Origin: Acetobacteraceae bacterium
GTDB taxonomy: Bacteria > Pseudomonadota > Alphaproteobacteria > Acetobacterales > Acetobacteraceae
Direction: 5' to 3'
Assembly: GCA_947455205.1 (NCBI GenBank)
Contig: CANGNF010000009.1
Span: 77,659-132,704, forward strand
Length of the DNA stretch: 55,046 nucleotides
The position numbers were made by a program, and so were the translations under genes. Positions 23,623-32,617 of this stretch are shown here, in pieces (positions within the stretch are counted from its first letter, which is position 1; the number at the start of each line of letters is the position of its first letter). Under the pieces are notes generated by a model. The model was given only the letters and a program-made list of their open reading frames with translations, was not told the origin of the DNA and did no database searches.

Positions 23623-24280
23623 AACGCTCCTCCGCCCAGGGGTCGCCATTGTTGTGGTAGCCGCGCACTTCCCAGAAGCCCGGCCGGTCGGCGCCCAACA
23701 GCTCGATCCGCGTTACCCACTTGGGCGACTTCCAGAAGTAGAGCTTCGGCAGCACCACGCGGACCGGGCCGCCATGCTGGCGGGTCAGCGGCTGGCCCTC
23801 CCAGCTATGCGCCAGCAGCACCTCCTGCTCGGCGAAGTCGGCCAGCGAGACATTGGTGGTGTACCCGTCATAGCTGGTGAAGCTGACGAAGCGCGCCGCC
23901 TGGGTCGGCCGCGCCAGTTCCAGCAGATGCGCGGCGCGCACGCCCTGCCAATGGTTGTCGTAGCGGCTCCAGGCCGTGACGCAGTGGATGTCGTTGACCA
24001 GCTCGGTCTGCGGCAGCGCCATGAACTCGGGCAGCGTCAGCGCCAGGGGGGCCGCGACCAGCCCTTCCAGCCGCAGCCGCCACTTGTCGGGCTTCACCTC
24101 CGGCTGCACGCCCAGGTCCAGCACCGGCCAGTCCTTCACCAGGGTCTGGCCCGGCGGCAGGCGGTCACGCGCGCTGACATCGCCGGTCAGCAGCCGGCCA
24201 TCACGCGCCCAGGCCTGCTTCGCCTCGATCAGCTTGTCCTTCACCTTGCCGGTGAGGGTTACGTCGTCTTCCTCGGCCAT
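23615..24280 (-). CDS. sulfite oxidase-like molybdopterin oxidoreductase
   Basis: 221 aa from ATG 24280. The fold matches the oxidoreductase molybdopterin-binding domain: LRLEGLVAAPLALTLPEF, then NDIHCVTAWSRYDNHWQGV, in which Cys100 is the predicted molybdenum ligand, and LPKLYFWKSPKWVTRIELL. No Tat or Sec signal is visible, unlike MsrP/YedY, so it may be cytoplasmic. The end (EVRGYHNNGDPWAEERYG) is typical of this subfamily. Its substrate is unknown; protein methionine sulfoxide or sulfite are candidates. Its pairing with a peroxidase suggests a role in oxidative damage. Confidence 0.85.
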   Translation of the reverse strand: MAEEDDVTLTGKVKDKLIEAKQAWARDGRLLTGDVSARDRLPPGQTLVKDWPVLDLGVQPEVKPDKWRLRLEGLVAAPLALTLPEFMALPQTELVNDIHCVTAWSRYDNHWQGVRAAHLLELARPTQAARFVSFTSYDGYTTNVSLADFAEQEVLLAHSWEGQPLTRQHGGPVRVVLPKLYFWKSPKWVTRIELLGADRPGFWEVRGYHNNGDPWAEERYG

Positions 24281-24440
24281 GCCCACTCCTTAACCACATT
24301 ACGTGGCAATTCAGGGGCGTCGCGCCAGGGGTAAACGTAGGCTTGCGGCCCAATCCGCATGCCGAAAGCGGGAGCAGCCGCGGCCGCGGCCCGCGGCGCC
24401 CGGCCAGGACGGCCGCCGCCGCCGGCCGGGGCGCCCGCCC

Positions 24441-25448
24441 CTAGTCCAGCTTCATGCCGGTGGCGGCCGCCACCTCACGCACCCGCGATGCCTCCCGCCC
24501 GATGAAGGCGGCGAAGCCGGCGGGCGTCTGCTCCCCCTCCGGTGCGGGGTCGGCGCCGGCCTCCCGCGTGCGGGACTGCACCGTCGCATCCGCCATGGCG
24601 GCCCGGAAGGCGCGGGAGAGCTCGGCCATCGCCTCCGCCGGCACCCCGGCCGGCGCCACCAGGCCAACCCAGCTGGCACCAACCAGGCCGGGCATGCCGG
24701 CCTCGGCCGTGGTCACCACCTCCGGCACCAGCGGGCTGCGCGCCTCGGCGGCCAGGGCCAGCACCCGGGTCAGGCCGCCGCGCAGGGTCGGCAGCACCGT
24801 GGTCAGCTCGCAGCACACGCTGGCGACATTGCCGGCCACCAAATCCGGCACCGCCACGCTGCTGCCGCGGTAGGGCACATGGGTCAGCCGCACCCCGGCC
24901 TGGCCCTGCAGCATCTCCAGCGTGAAATGCGTGGCGCTGCCGGTGCCGCTGCTGCCCATGGTGATCCTGCCGGGCTCGGCCTTGGCCGCGGCGATGAACT
25001 CCGCCAGCGTCTTCCACGGCGCATCCGCCCGTACCGATATGGTGTGGCTGGCCCGGCTGATCATGCCGATGGCGCTGAAGTCGCTGACCGCATAGCCCAG
25101 CCGCGGCTGCAGCGCCGGGTTGATCGCCAGCGGGCCGTTGCTGCCGGTCAGCAGCGTGTAGCCATCCGGCCGGGCCTTCGCCACCGCCTCCGCCCCCACG
25201 CTGCCGCCGGCACCGGCGCGGTTCTCCACGATGAAGGGCTGGCCCAGCGTCTGCGTCATGTGCGCCGTCACCAGCCGGGTCTGCACGTCCGAGTTGGTGC
25301 CGGGCGCATAGGGCACCACCACGCGGATGGGCTTGTCCGGCCAGCCGGCGGCGCGGGCGCCCCGGGTCGCAAGAGGCGCCAGCAGCAGGGCAGGCGTGGC
25401 GAGGAGGAGCCGTCGCCGCGGGCCAGCGGCCCCGGCGCTGGCGATCAC
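24441..25448 (-). CDS. tripartite tricarboxylate transporter substrate-binding protein (Bug family)
   Basis: 335 aa from GTG 25448, which overlaps the nadX stop (GTGA). A twin-Arg-rich signal (GPRRRLLLATPALLLAPLAT) precedes WPDKPIRVVVPYAPGTNSDV, the Bug family start. VENRAGAGGSVGAEAVAKA and GYTLLTGSNGPLAINPAL form the ligand site. Bug proteins bind carboxylates in the periplasm and work with TctAB or act as sensors. No membrane subunits are present here. Because it is translated with an aspartate dehydrogenase, the ligand may be aspartate, its product or a related dicarboxylate. Confidence 0.9.
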   Translation of the reverse strand: MIASAGAAGPRRRLLLATPALLLAPLATRGARAAGWPDKPIRVVVPYAPGTNSDVQTRLVTAHMTQTLGQPFIVENRAGAGGSVGAEAVAKARPDGYTLLTGSNGPLAINPALQPRLGYAVSDFSAIGMISRASHTISVRADAPWKTLAEFIAAAKAEPGRITMGSSGTGSATHFTLEMLQGQAGVRLTHVPYRGSSVAVPDLVAGNVASVCCELTTVLPTLRGGLTRVLALAAEARSPLVPEVVTTAEAGMPGLVGASWVGLVAPAGVPAEAMAELSRAFRAAMADATVQSRTREAGADPAPEGEQTPAGFAAFIGREASRVREVAAATGMKLD

Positions 25449-26251
25449 GACCCCACCTTCAGCGTGCTGGTCAGACCGCGCAGGCAGGCCAGGATCGACA
25501 GCGGCGTGATCTTGCCGGTGCGCGGGTTCTCCTCGCTCGGCACGTTCTCGATCGTCATGGTCAGCCGCACCGTCTCGGCCTCCACGCGAATGGTGTGGGT
25601 GTTCCGCGTCACCGTCGGGTCGCCCCAGATCTCCACCATCGTCCGCTCCGGCCCGATGCCCGCCAGCGCCAGCGCGGCCGCCACGTTCACATTGGCCGGG
25701 AAGCCCTTCGCCGCGTCGAAGGCATTGCCCTTGAAGACAATAGTCGGCGTGGTGATGGCGAAGACGTCGATCTTGTTCTCCACCAGGTAGGGCGCGCCTT
25801 CCAGCCCGCGCGGCGGCTTGCGGGTCTCGATCGTCACGCTGCTGACATTGCCCTCGGCGGCGGCGCGCACCGCGTCCAGCCCCAGCAGCGCCCCGGTCGG
25901 CACCACGATCCGCGCGCCGGTTTCCTTCGCGCGCGCCACCAGGTGCATCCGCGGCAGCAGCGCGCCGACGCTGGACGGCACGAAGATCCGGCCGCGCGCG
26001 ATGGCGGCCTCGGCAATCAGCTCGAACACCGCGGCCGGCGCGGCTTCCACCACCACATCGGCCAGCTCGGCCAGCTCGGCCAGGCCCACCAGTTGCGGCG
26101 GCGCCTTGAAGCCGGCGATGGTCCGCTTGGCCTTTTCCTGGTCGCGGGCCGAAACCGCCACCAGGCGGAGCCCGTCCACCCCCGCATCCAGCGCCCGCGC
26201 CAGATGCGCGCCAATGGCGCCAAGCCCGCCGATAGCCACCGTCAACACCAT
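25445..26251 (-). CDS. nadX: aspartate dehydrogenase
   Basis: 268 aa from ATG 26251. VLTVAIGGLGAIGAHLARAL is the Rossmann start, VVEAAPAAVFELIAEAAIA follows, and the C-terminal domain holds ETRKPPRGLEGAPY, IVFKGNAFDAAKGFPANVNV and ITPLSILACLRGLTS. This matches NadX-type aspartate dehydrogenases, which oxidise aspartate to iminoaspartate with NAD(P), for NAD synthesis or aspartate breakdown. No nadA or nadC is near. The coupled Bug protein points to catabolic use of an amino acid or dicarboxylate rather than cofactor synthesis. Confidence 0.85.
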   Translation of the reverse strand: MVLTVAIGGLGAIGAHLARALDAGVDGLRLVAVSARDQEKAKRTIAGFKAPPQLVGLAELAELADVVVEAAPAAVFELIAEAAIARGRIFVPSSVGALLPRMHLVARAKETGARIVVPTGALLGLDAVRAAAEGNVSSVTIETRKPPRGLEGAPYLVENKIDVFAITTPTIVFKGNAFDAAKGFPANVNVAAALALAGIGPERTMVEIWGDPTVTRNTHTIRVEAETVRLTMTIENVPSEENPRTGKITPLSILACLRGLTSTLKVGS

Positions 26252-26337
26252 GACCCGCTCCCCAAACCCACGATTCCGGCGCGCAGCAAAGGCCGCCGGC
26301 AAGGTTTCGGCAAGACTCCCCGGCGCAGGCTGCCCGG

Positions 26338-27087
26338 ATGCACGTCGTCATCGCCACCCCCTGCTTCGGCGCCATGGTCCACCAGGCCTACATGCTCAGC
26401 ATCCTCAGGCTGCTCTGTTCGCCGCTGGCGCAGCGGGTGCAGTTCACGCTGGAAATGCTGGGCCATGACAGCCTGATCACCCGCAGCCGCAACACCCTGG
26501 TGGCCCGCTTCCTCGCCCATCCCGGCGCCACGCACCTGCTGTTCGTGGATGCCGACATCGGCTTCGAGGCCGAGCAGCTGGACCGCATGCTGGCCTTCGA
26601 CCAGCCGGTCGTCGCCGGCATGTACCCGCTGAAGGTGCTGCACTGGCAGACCGCCCCGGCCCGGCAGCGCGCCGGGGAGCCGGCCGATGCCGCCGCGCTA
26701 CTGTATGTGGGGGAACCCTGCGACGGCGCCGATGCCAGGCGCGAGGGCGACTTCATCACCGCCCGCCACGCCGGCACCGGCTTCATGCTGCTGCGGCGGG
26801 ACGCGCTGGAGCGCATGGTCCAGGCCTATCCGGAAACCCGCTACCGCGGGATAGACGCCTACCAGCCCGGCGCCGCCGAGGGCACGCCTTGCCACGCGCT
26901 GTTCGATTGCATGATCTCGCCGGAATCCGGGCAGTACATCTCGGAGGACTGGACCTTCTGCCACCGCTGGCGCGCCATTGGCGGCAAGGTCTGGCTGGAT
27001 ACCCGGGGCAGCCTGACCCATGTGGGCGCGCATGACTATGTCGGCCAGCCCGGCCTGCGCTTCGGCACACAAGCGGCGGCGGCGTGA
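26338..27087 (+). CDS. GT-A fold glycosyltransferase-like protein
   Basis: 249 aa. HVVIATPCFGAMVHQAYMLS opens the nucleotide-binding half, and THLLFVDADIGFEAEQLDRM contains the D-x-D metal motif. DQPVVAGMYPLK and AGTGFMLLRRDALERM are typical of a family of bacterial glycosyltransferase-like proteins. SEDWTFCHRWRAIGGKVWLD near the end places an acidic residue that could act as base. It lacks membrane segments. Donor, acceptor and pathway are unknown. It stands alone, divergent from nadX. Confidence 0.75.
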   Translation: MHVVIATPCFGAMVHQAYMLSILRLLCSPLAQRVQFTLEMLGHDSLITRSRNTLVARFLAHPGATHLLFVDADIGFEAEQLDRMLAFDQPVVAGMYPLKVLHWQTAPARQRAGEPADAAALLYVGEPCDGADARREGDFITARHAGTGFMLLRRDALERMVQAYPETRYRGIDAYQPGAAEGTPCHALFDCMISPESGQYISEDWTFCHRWRAIGGKVWLDTRGSLTHVGAHDYVGQPGLRFGTQAAAA

Positions 27088-27242
27088 GGCATTATCCGTT
27101 CCGCTGGTAGCCGACAGCCGGGATTTGGCGCCTACCTTCAATGGGTTACGGCGCCATCGGTGGCCTTAGGGCCGCGCGTCGCCCCAGGGAACCAAGCGAC
27201 GGTAAAATCGCTTTGCCGCGGTAACCTTGCGAAAGGAACCGC

Positions 27243-27590
27243 ATGATGCGTACCGCCCCCGCCCTGGCCGCCATGGCCGCCCTGACCCTTTTGGCCGCCT
27301 GCGACAGCACCCGCGACGGCAGCCGCGGCAACCCGCCGAGCACCGCCAGCCAGCGCGTCTATGACCGCGCCACCGGCAGCCCGCGCACCTCCGCCGATGG
27401 CACCGGCAACAACCCCACGGGTACCGCGGCCGAACGCGCGCTGGACCGCGCCGCCGGCACCGATACCTCCGGCGCCTACCCGACCCAGCGCGACGGCACC
27501 CGCGCCAATCCGCCGGGCACGGCGGCGGAACGCGCCTACGACCGCGCCACCGGCAGCAATACCTCGGGCGCCTATCCGCAGAATCGCTGA
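27243..27590 (+). CDS. small lipoprotein with an internal 36-aa type repeat
   Basis: 115 aa. GAAAGGA precedes ATG 27243; ATG 27246 is equally possible. The signal peptide ends in a LLAAC lipobox at about residue 20. The mature part repeats a unit around NPPGTAAERAYDRATGS three times (residues 30-45, 56-73, 87-103), each followed by a Ser/Gly/Thr stretch such as SGAYP. It is hydrophilic, probably unfolded and anchored in the outer or inner membrane. Function unknown. A hairpin follows 14 bases after the stop. Confidence 0.75.
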   Translation: MMRTAPALAAMAALTLLAACDSTRDGSRGNPPSTASQRVYDRATGSPRTSADGTGNNPTGTAAERALDRAAGTDTSGAYPTQRDGTRANPPGTAAERAYDRATGSNTSGAYPQNR

Positions 27591-27603
27591 GCGGTCACCA
27601 GGC

Positions 27604-27629
27604 CCTGCCGGACGTCAGCGTCCGGCAGG
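27604..27629. terminator. hairpin between convergent genes
   Basis: CCTGCCGGACG (27604-27614) pairs perfectly with CGTCCGGCAGG (27619-27629) around TCAG. No T run follows on the plus strand, so it may stop transcription weakly or protect the mRNA ends of the convergent genes. Confidence 0.45.
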
Positions 27630-27685
27630 CTCCGCGCTGTTGTTGAAGCGGCGGGCGGTGATGAAGCGGGCGTCAGCCCCGGCCG

Positions 27686-28303
27686 CTACCAGCGGCGCGA
27701 CGGGCCGCAGTCCAGGTGGACGAAGCCGTCGCGCCGATACAGCCCAACGCCGCCCATCTGCATTTCCGCCGCCAGCCTGGCCAAGGCCATGGAAGGCCGG
27801 CCCGGCAGCCGTACGTCCGCCGCCATGCCGCTCATGTGCAGGCTCTGGCGAGACACGCGGCGCGAGCGCCGGGCATTCGCCGCATTGGTCTCCGGCGCGC
27901 GGTAGCCGCTGACAACCTCATAGGCCTCGGTGCTGTCCAGCCGCGCCGCGACGGCGTTCAGCACGTCGAACAGCCGCGGGTCCATCGGGGTCGCCTCGTC
28001 CAGGTGCGGGTCGCGCAGCACCCAGTTCAGCTGGCGCAGCGCCTCGGTGTCGTAGCGGCCATCCCGCCAATAGACGCCGTTGAAGCTGTCCCCGGTGCCG
28101 ACGCGGGTGATGCCGATGCTGCGGTCACCGGGCGCGGCGAAGGCCGGCGTCGCCAAACCCATCATCCCGCCGGCCGCCACCAGCCCCAGCGCAGCCCCCA
28201 GCAGGCCCCGTCTTCCCGGCGCCGGCTGCTCGGGCGCCTCGCACACCCAGTCGGGCGAGGACACGCAGCAGGGGCAGGGATCACGACGCCAACGAACCAT
28301 CAA
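27686..28303 (-). CDS. YcbK/DUF882 family M15-type peptidase
   Basis: 205 aa. The N-terminus has several Cys (PCPCC) and then PGRRGLLGAALGLVAAGGMM, a Tat-like signal ending in TPAFA. The mature domain has EVVSGYRAPETNAANA, SLHMSGMAADVRL and a final DGFVHLDCGP, which together give the His/Asp/His zinc site of M15 D,D-carboxypeptidases such as YcbK. It is probably periplasmic and trims peptidoglycan or binds it. Its start overlaps the L,D-transpeptidase stop by four bases, an order also found for ycbB-ycbK. Confidence 0.88.
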   Translation of the reverse strand: MMVRWRRDPCPCCVSSPDWVCEAPEQPAPGRRGLLGAALGLVAAGGMMGLATPAFAAPGDRSIGITRVGTGDSFNGVYWRDGRYDTEALRQLNWVLRDPHLDEATPMDPRLFDVLNAVAARLDSTEAYEVVSGYRAPETNAANARRSRRVSRQSLHMSGMAADVRLPGRPSMALARLAAEMQMGGVGLYRRDGFVHLDCGPSRRW

Positions 28304-29805
28304 CGAACTCCAGCGGATGCCAAGCGAGGGGGCGCATCCATGGCACGGGCATAGGCATCGTCAAGCCCGTAGATATCCGGTCGAAGCAGCACGCGGCCAT
28401 CCTCAACCACGGCGGTGGTGTAGTGCAGCCGCACCGGCATCACCTGGCGCACGCCGACGCCGGCCGTGACCTTCTCGGCCAGCAGCTTGTCGATCCGCGC
28501 CCGATCCCATCCCGGCATGCCGGTCACGGCCACATCCAGCAATTCCATCGGCTTCTCCAGCCGGATGCAGCCAGAGGAGAAGGCCCGGTCCGGCCGGCGG
28601 AACAAGTGCCGGTCCGGCGTATCGTGCATGAAGATGTCTTCGCCGTTGGGGATGACGAACTTGATCCGCCCCAGCGCATTGGCCTCCCCGGCGTCCTGGC
28701 GGATCACGTAGGGAATCCGGTCGGGGTGGATTCGGCTCCACTCGATCGTCGTCGGGTCCACCTCCACCGCCTGGCCATTGACCACGGAGTAGACGCGGAA
28801 GCCCTTCTCCATCATTGCCCGGGGGTCGCGGCGGAAGCGCGGCAGCAAATCCTCCCGCATGTTGCGGATCGGCACGCCCCAGCGCGGATTGAACTGGATG
28901 GCGGTCAGCCGCACCCGCAGCATCGGCGTCGGCCGCGCCGGCTTGCCGACGATGACGTTCATCTCCAGCACCCGGCGCCCGGCCTCGATCACAGCCAGGC
29001 GCTGATGCGCGACATTCACCTCGATACGCCGTTCGGTCGGCTCGGCGGCGGCGGCGCGGCGCATGTCCAGCGCGGCGCGGAACTGCGCCAGCTGGGCGGC
29101 CAGCGGCCGGTTCAGCGCCGCCAGGGTGATCCGCCCGATCCGGCCATCAGCCTCCAGCCCCTCGGCGGCCTGGAAGCGCTTCACCGCCTCCACCAGCGAA
29201 GGGTCGTAGCCATTCCCGCCGTCGCGCCGCACGCCCGGGTCGGTCAAGGCCATGCGGGCCCGCAGCAGCGGGATCTTCACGCTGTCCCAGGCGCCCGGCT
29301 CGATGGTGTCGCTGATGGCGGCGCCGCCGGGGATGGGGCTGAAGGTCAGCGCCGCGCGCTGGCGGGCCTCGGCCAGCGCCGCCTTCAGCGCGGCGGCGTC
29401 CGGCGGCAGCAGGCTGGCACGGTCCAGCACGCCGGCGGGGTCGGCGCTGTTGCTCAGCTCGGCCAGCCAGGGTTCCAGCGGCAAGGCGGCGCGGTCGCGC
29501 ACGATATCCACGCGGCCCGGCAGGCTGGCGACACGGCCATGCAGCAGGTCGGTCAGCGCCCGGGCGGCGCTGCGGCCAATCTGCTCCACATAGCCGGCCA
29601 GGTCGCTGGCCATCATCTCGTCAGGCGGAATGCCGTAATCCGCGGGGTTCAGGCCATCCGTATCCAGCCCGCGCAAGCGGGCGGCCAGGCGGGCCAGGCC
29701 GGCCGCGCGCGCATCCGGCTGGGCTTGCGCCAGGCGGAAGGGCAGCCCGGCCAGGGCGGCGAAAGCGGGGAGGAGCAAGGTTCTTCTGCGCACGGCACAA
29801 GCCAT
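28300..29805 (-). CDS. L,D-transpeptidase, YcbB/LdtD type
   Basis: 501 aa from ATG 29805. A signal peptide (RRRTLLLPAFAALAGLPFRL) is followed by a scaffold region, a peptidoglycan-binding domain (SLVEAVKRFQAAEGLEADGR) and the YkuD catalytic domain. The active site reads FMHDTPDRHLF, then AFSSGCIRLEKPMEL, with the nucleophile Cys in SSGCIR. These enzymes make 3-3 cross-links in peptidoglycan and resist many beta-lactams. It is periplasmic. It is the first gene of a two-gene operon with the YcbK-like peptidase. Confidence 0.92.
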   Translation of the reverse strand: MACAVRRRTLLLPAFAALAGLPFRLAQAQPDARAAGLARLAARLRGLDTDGLNPADYGIPPDEMMASDLAGYVEQIGRSAARALTDLLHGRVASLPGRVDIVRDRAALPLEPWLAELSNSADPAGVLDRASLLPPDAAALKAALAEARQRAALTFSPIPGGAAISDTIEPGAWDSVKIPLLRARMALTDPGVRRDGGNGYDPSLVEAVKRFQAAEGLEADGRIGRITLAALNRPLAAQLAQFRAALDMRRAAAAEPTERRIEVNVAHQRLAVIEAGRRVLEMNVIVGKPARPTPMLRVRLTAIQFNPRWGVPIRNMREDLLPRFRRDPRAMMEKGFRVYSVVNGQAVEVDPTTIEWSRIHPDRIPYVIRQDAGEANALGRIKFVIPNGEDIFMHDTPDRHLFRRPDRAFSSGCIRLEKPMELLDVAVTGMPGWDRARIDKLLAEKVTAGVGVRQVMPVRLHYTTAVVEDGRVLLRPDIYGLDDAYARAMDAPPRLASAGVR

Positions 29806-29863
29806 ACAACCGCGCAACGCCAACGCCAAGGATCACGGTTCCGGCCGCGCCGGAAGGGTTCCC

Positions 29864-31201
29864 TCACAGCCCCGCGAGTTGCCCCAGCGTCAGCGGCTTG
29901 TAGGGCGCGCGGGGCCGCAGGGGTGACACCGTTTCGGGGGCAACGCCGCGGGTTTCCGCGATCAGCCGCGCCACGGTGGCGCCGCACATCCGCCCCTGGC
30001 AGGCGCCCATGCCGCTGCGCAGGAAGGCCTTGGCCTGGTTCGGCCCCTGCGCCCCGAGTCGGGCCGCCGCCCGCACCTGGCCGGCGGTCACCTCCTCGCA
30101 GCGGCAGACCACCACCTCATCCGCCACCGGCGCCAGCACGGCGGCCGAGGGCGCATAGAGCGCATCCAGGAAGGGCCGCGCCGCCAGCGCGCCGTCCCGC
30201 ATCCGCCGCACCGGCGCGGCGCGCTGCGCCAGCCCGTCCAGCGTCAGCCGGCCCAGCCGATGCGCCGCATCCAACGCCGCCAGCTGGCCCATCGCCAGCG
30301 CCGCCTGCCAGCCGCCGATGCCGGCGCCATCCCCGGCCACGGCGACGCGGTCGTGAGAGGAAGCGCCGTACTCATCCACCACCGGGCGCCAGCATTGCTG
30401 CGCCTGGTCCCAGGCGTGCTGCAGCCCCAGCGCCAGCGGCACATGGGTGGCGGGCACCACGCCCTCATGCAGCAGCAGCGTGTCGCAGTCGGCGCTGCCG
30501 CCATCCCACAGCACGCGCTGCACCCGGCCCTCGCCCTCGGCACGCAGGCCGGTCACGGCGCGCACCACGGGGATGCCCCATGCCTCCCGCAGCAGGCCCA
30601 GCCCCTTCAGCAGCAGCCGGCGCCCGCTGAACCAGCCGCCGGCGCGGAAGGCGGCACCCAGCCGGCCCTTCGGCGTCGTCTCCAATATCAAGGCAGGCGG
30701 CGCCCCGGCGCGCTTCAGCTGCGCCGCCAGCAGCCACAGCAGCGGCCCCTGCCCGGCCAGCACCACCCGGCCGGAAGGCACCGCGCCGGCGGTCTTCAGC
30801 ATGATCTGCGCCGCGCCCATGCCCATCGCGCCCGGCAGCGTCCAGCCGGGGATCGGCACCGGGCGTTCCTGCGCGCCGGTGGCCAGCAGCACCCGCCGCG
30901 CCTGCGCCGGGCCGCCGGGGGTCAGGGAAAGCTCGCCGCTGTCGGGGTCCAGGTGCCACAGCGTGGTGCCCGGCCGATAGGTGGCGCCGCAGCGCCGGAA
31001 ACTCTCCACCAGGCCGAGGCCGGCGCTGTACTCGGCCCCCAGCGCGGTATCGCCATGCGCGGCTTCCACGGCGCGGAACACCTGCCCGCCAGGCGCCGCC
31101 TGCTCATCCACCACCAGCACGGAAAGCCCCAGCCCCCGCGCCTCCACCGCCGCCGCCATGCCCGCCGGGCCGGCGCCGATCACCGCCAGGTCGAAGCTCA
31201 T
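29864..31201 (-). CDS. FAD/NAD(P)-binding oxidoreductase with BFD-like 2Fe-2S end (HcnB/OoxA-like subunit)
   Basis: 445 aa. FDLAVIGAGPAGMAAAVEA is the FAD dinucleotide-binding motif, LLATGAQERPVPIPGWTLPG the second flavin motif and VVLAGQGPLLWLLAAQL the NAD(P)-like Rossmann. The C-terminal 75 residues hold VVVCRCEEVTAGQV and GACQGRMCG, a BFD-like four-Cys iron-sulfur site. This is the A/B-type subunit of the family that includes opine oxidase, hydroxyproline dehydrogenase and HCN synthase. Its start overlaps the ferredoxin-like gene by four bases. It is the last gene of a four-gene operon. Confidence 0.85.
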   Translation of the reverse strand: MSFDLAVIGAGPAGMAAAVEARGLGLSVLVVDEQAAPGGQVFRAVEAAHGDTALGAEYSAGLGLVESFRRCGATYRPGTTLWHLDPDSGELSLTPGGPAQARRVLLATGAQERPVPIPGWTLPGAMGMGAAQIMLKTAGAVPSGRVVLAGQGPLLWLLAAQLKRAGAPPALILETTPKGRLGAAFRAGGWFSGRRLLLKGLGLLREAWGIPVVRAVTGLRAEGEGRVQRVLWDGGSADCDTLLLHEGVVPATHVPLALGLQHAWDQAQQCWRPVVDEYGASSHDRVAVAGDGAGIGGWQAALAMGQLAALDAAHRLGRLTLDGLAQRAAPVRRMRDGALAARPFLDALYAPSAAVLAPVADEVVVCRCEEVTAGQVRAAARLGAQGPNQAKAFLRSGMGACQGRMCGATVARLIAETRGVAPETVSPLRPRAPYKPLTLGQLAGL

Positions 31202-31509
31202 CGCGGTGCCTCCCCCAGCAGCGCATCCCGCGCGCCGGCCTGGCGGGCGATCCGCATGCCCGCCGCCACCGTGACCATGCAGGCCTGCACGTTGGGCGCG
31301 CCGTCCACCTCGGCCAGGCAGTCGAAGCAGACGCCCATCATGCAATAGGGCAGCCGCGGCGCGCCGCTGACCGCGGTTTCCCGAATGGCCGCGGCGCCGG
31401 CCAGCAGCACCGCCGCCGCCGCGCTGGCGCCCACGGGCACCATCACCGCCACGCCGTCCACGGACACCTCCACGGTGGCGGGCCGGGCCTCAGGCCGCGT
31501 CGCGTACAT
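31198..31509 (-). CDS. small 2Fe-2S ferredoxin-like subunit (HcnA/LhpE-like)
   Basis: 103 aa. VEVSVDGVAVMVPVGASAA begins a plant-type ferredoxin fold, and PYCMMGVCFDCLAEVDG followed by QACM gives Cys-x4-Cys-x2-Cys...Cys for one 2Fe-2S cluster. Such short subunits pass electrons between the two flavoproteins of heteromeric amine, opine or hydroxyproline dehydrogenases. It overlaps both neighbours, by 20 bases upstream and four downstream, so all three subunits are made together. Confidence 0.85.
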   Translation of the reverse strand: MYATRPEARPATVEVSVDGVAVMVPVGASAAAAVLLAGAAAIRETAVSGAPRLPYCMMGVCFDCLAEVDGAPNVQACMVTVAAGMRIARQAGARDALLGEAPR

Positions 31510-32617
31510 CGAATCGCCTCGCCGAGAAGGGGTCCAGCATGCCGTCCAGCTGCCCGGCCGCGATCATCGGCGCCAGCAGCCGCGCATGCGCGCCGGCCAG
31601 GGTCACGCCGGAATGGCAGTTGGCGGTGAAGGCGCCGGGGTATTTTTCGCTCTGGTCGTAGATCGCCACGCCATCCTTCGGCATGATCCGCAGCGCCGAC
31701 CAGGCCCGAACCATGTTGAGCCGGGCGATGAACGGAAAGCTCAGCACGGCGCGTTTCGCAATCTCCGCCATCACCGCCGGCTTCTGGGAGATGTCGTAGC
31801 CAACCTCGGCCACGCTGTCGCCCAGCAGCAGGCTGCCCTGCATGGTCTGCCGTACGGAGGTGGTGGGCATGGTGAAGATCGGCGCCACGCGCTCCGTCAC
31901 CAGCACCTGGCCCTGCTGCGGCCGCACCGGCGCCGAAAGCCCGAACTCCGGCGCCAGCGCGGCATTGCCCAGCCCAGCGGCCAGCACCACCCGCGGTGCC
32001 TCGAACACCCGGCCGGCGGCCATCACCCGGAAGTCGCGCGGCGCGGCGTCGCTGCGCTCCACCTTGGCATTGGGCACATAGACCCCGCCCGCCCCGGTGA
32101 AGGCGCGGTGCAGCGCATGCAGCAGCCTGAGCGGGTCAACATGCCCGTCATAGGGTGTGAAGCTGGCGCCCACCACCGTCGGCCCCAGGGCCGGCAGCAT
32201 CTCGCGCAGCTCCGTCGCCTCGATCATGCGGTAATGGAAGGGCAGGCTGTTACCGGCCTCCCGCGCCATCTGCGCCATGCGGTCGCTGCGGTCCGCCATT
32301 TCCTTGTCGGAGAGACAGAGATGCACCCCGCCCGGCTGGTGCAGCCCGACATCGGCGCCCACCGCATCGGCCAGCTCGCGGGCCAGCTCCGGCCAGGCAT
32401 TGGCCGAATAGCGCGTCCAACGCTGGTAATGTGGCGCGCCCTGGCCCTTTGACTGCGCCCAGACCAGGCCGAAATTCCCCCGGCTGGCACGGAAGGCGAT
32501 ATCGCCCTCGTCCAGCAGCACGCAGCGCAGCCCCTCCCGCGCCAGGCCCCAGGCGATGGCGCTGCCGACCAGGCCGCCGCCGACCACGATCGCCTGGAAA
32601 GGTTCCGGCGCGCTCAT
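31490..32617 (-). CDS. D-amino acid oxidase-like FAD subunit (HcnC/OoxB-like)
   Basis: 375 aa from ATG 32617. AIVVGGGLVGSAIAWGLA is the FAD-binding motif. The DAO fold follows, with SRGNFGLVWAQSKGQG, a substrate region and the closing NCHSGVTLAGAHARLL that contacts flavin and the substrate carboxylate. With the two downstream genes it should form a membrane-associated or soluble dehydrogenase of an opine, D-amino acid, hydroxyproline or related imino acid. The HCN synthase reading is less likely because the same three-part plan is much commoner in catabolic enzymes. The aminotransferase divergent from the operon may act on its product. Confidence 0.82.
   Translation of the reverse strand: MSAPEPFQAIVVGGGLVGSAIAWGLAREGLRCVLLDEGDIAFRASRGNFGLVWAQSKGQGAPHYQRWTRYSANAWPELARELADAVGADVGLHQPGGVHLCLSDKEMADRSDRMAQMAREAGNSLPFHYRMIEATELREMLPALGPTVVGASFTPYDGHVDPLRLLHALHRAFTGAGGVYVPNAKVERSDAAPRDFRVMAAGRVFEAPRVVLAAGLGNAALAPEFGLSAPVRPQQGQVLVTERVAPIFTMPTTSVRQTMQGSLLLGDSVAEVGYDISQKPAVMAEIAKRAVLSFPFIARLNMVRAWSALRIMPKDGVAIYDQSEKYPGAFTANCHSGVTLAGAHARLLAPMIAAGQLDGMLDPFSARRFDVRDAA

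Noticed and set aside
29864..32617. Naming the three-subunit operon hydrogen cyanide synthase (hcnABC)
   Set aside because: The subunit plan fits, but the same plan is shared by opine oxidase and hydroxyproline dehydrogenase, and an aminotransferase neighbour points to catabolism. Left as a family-level call.
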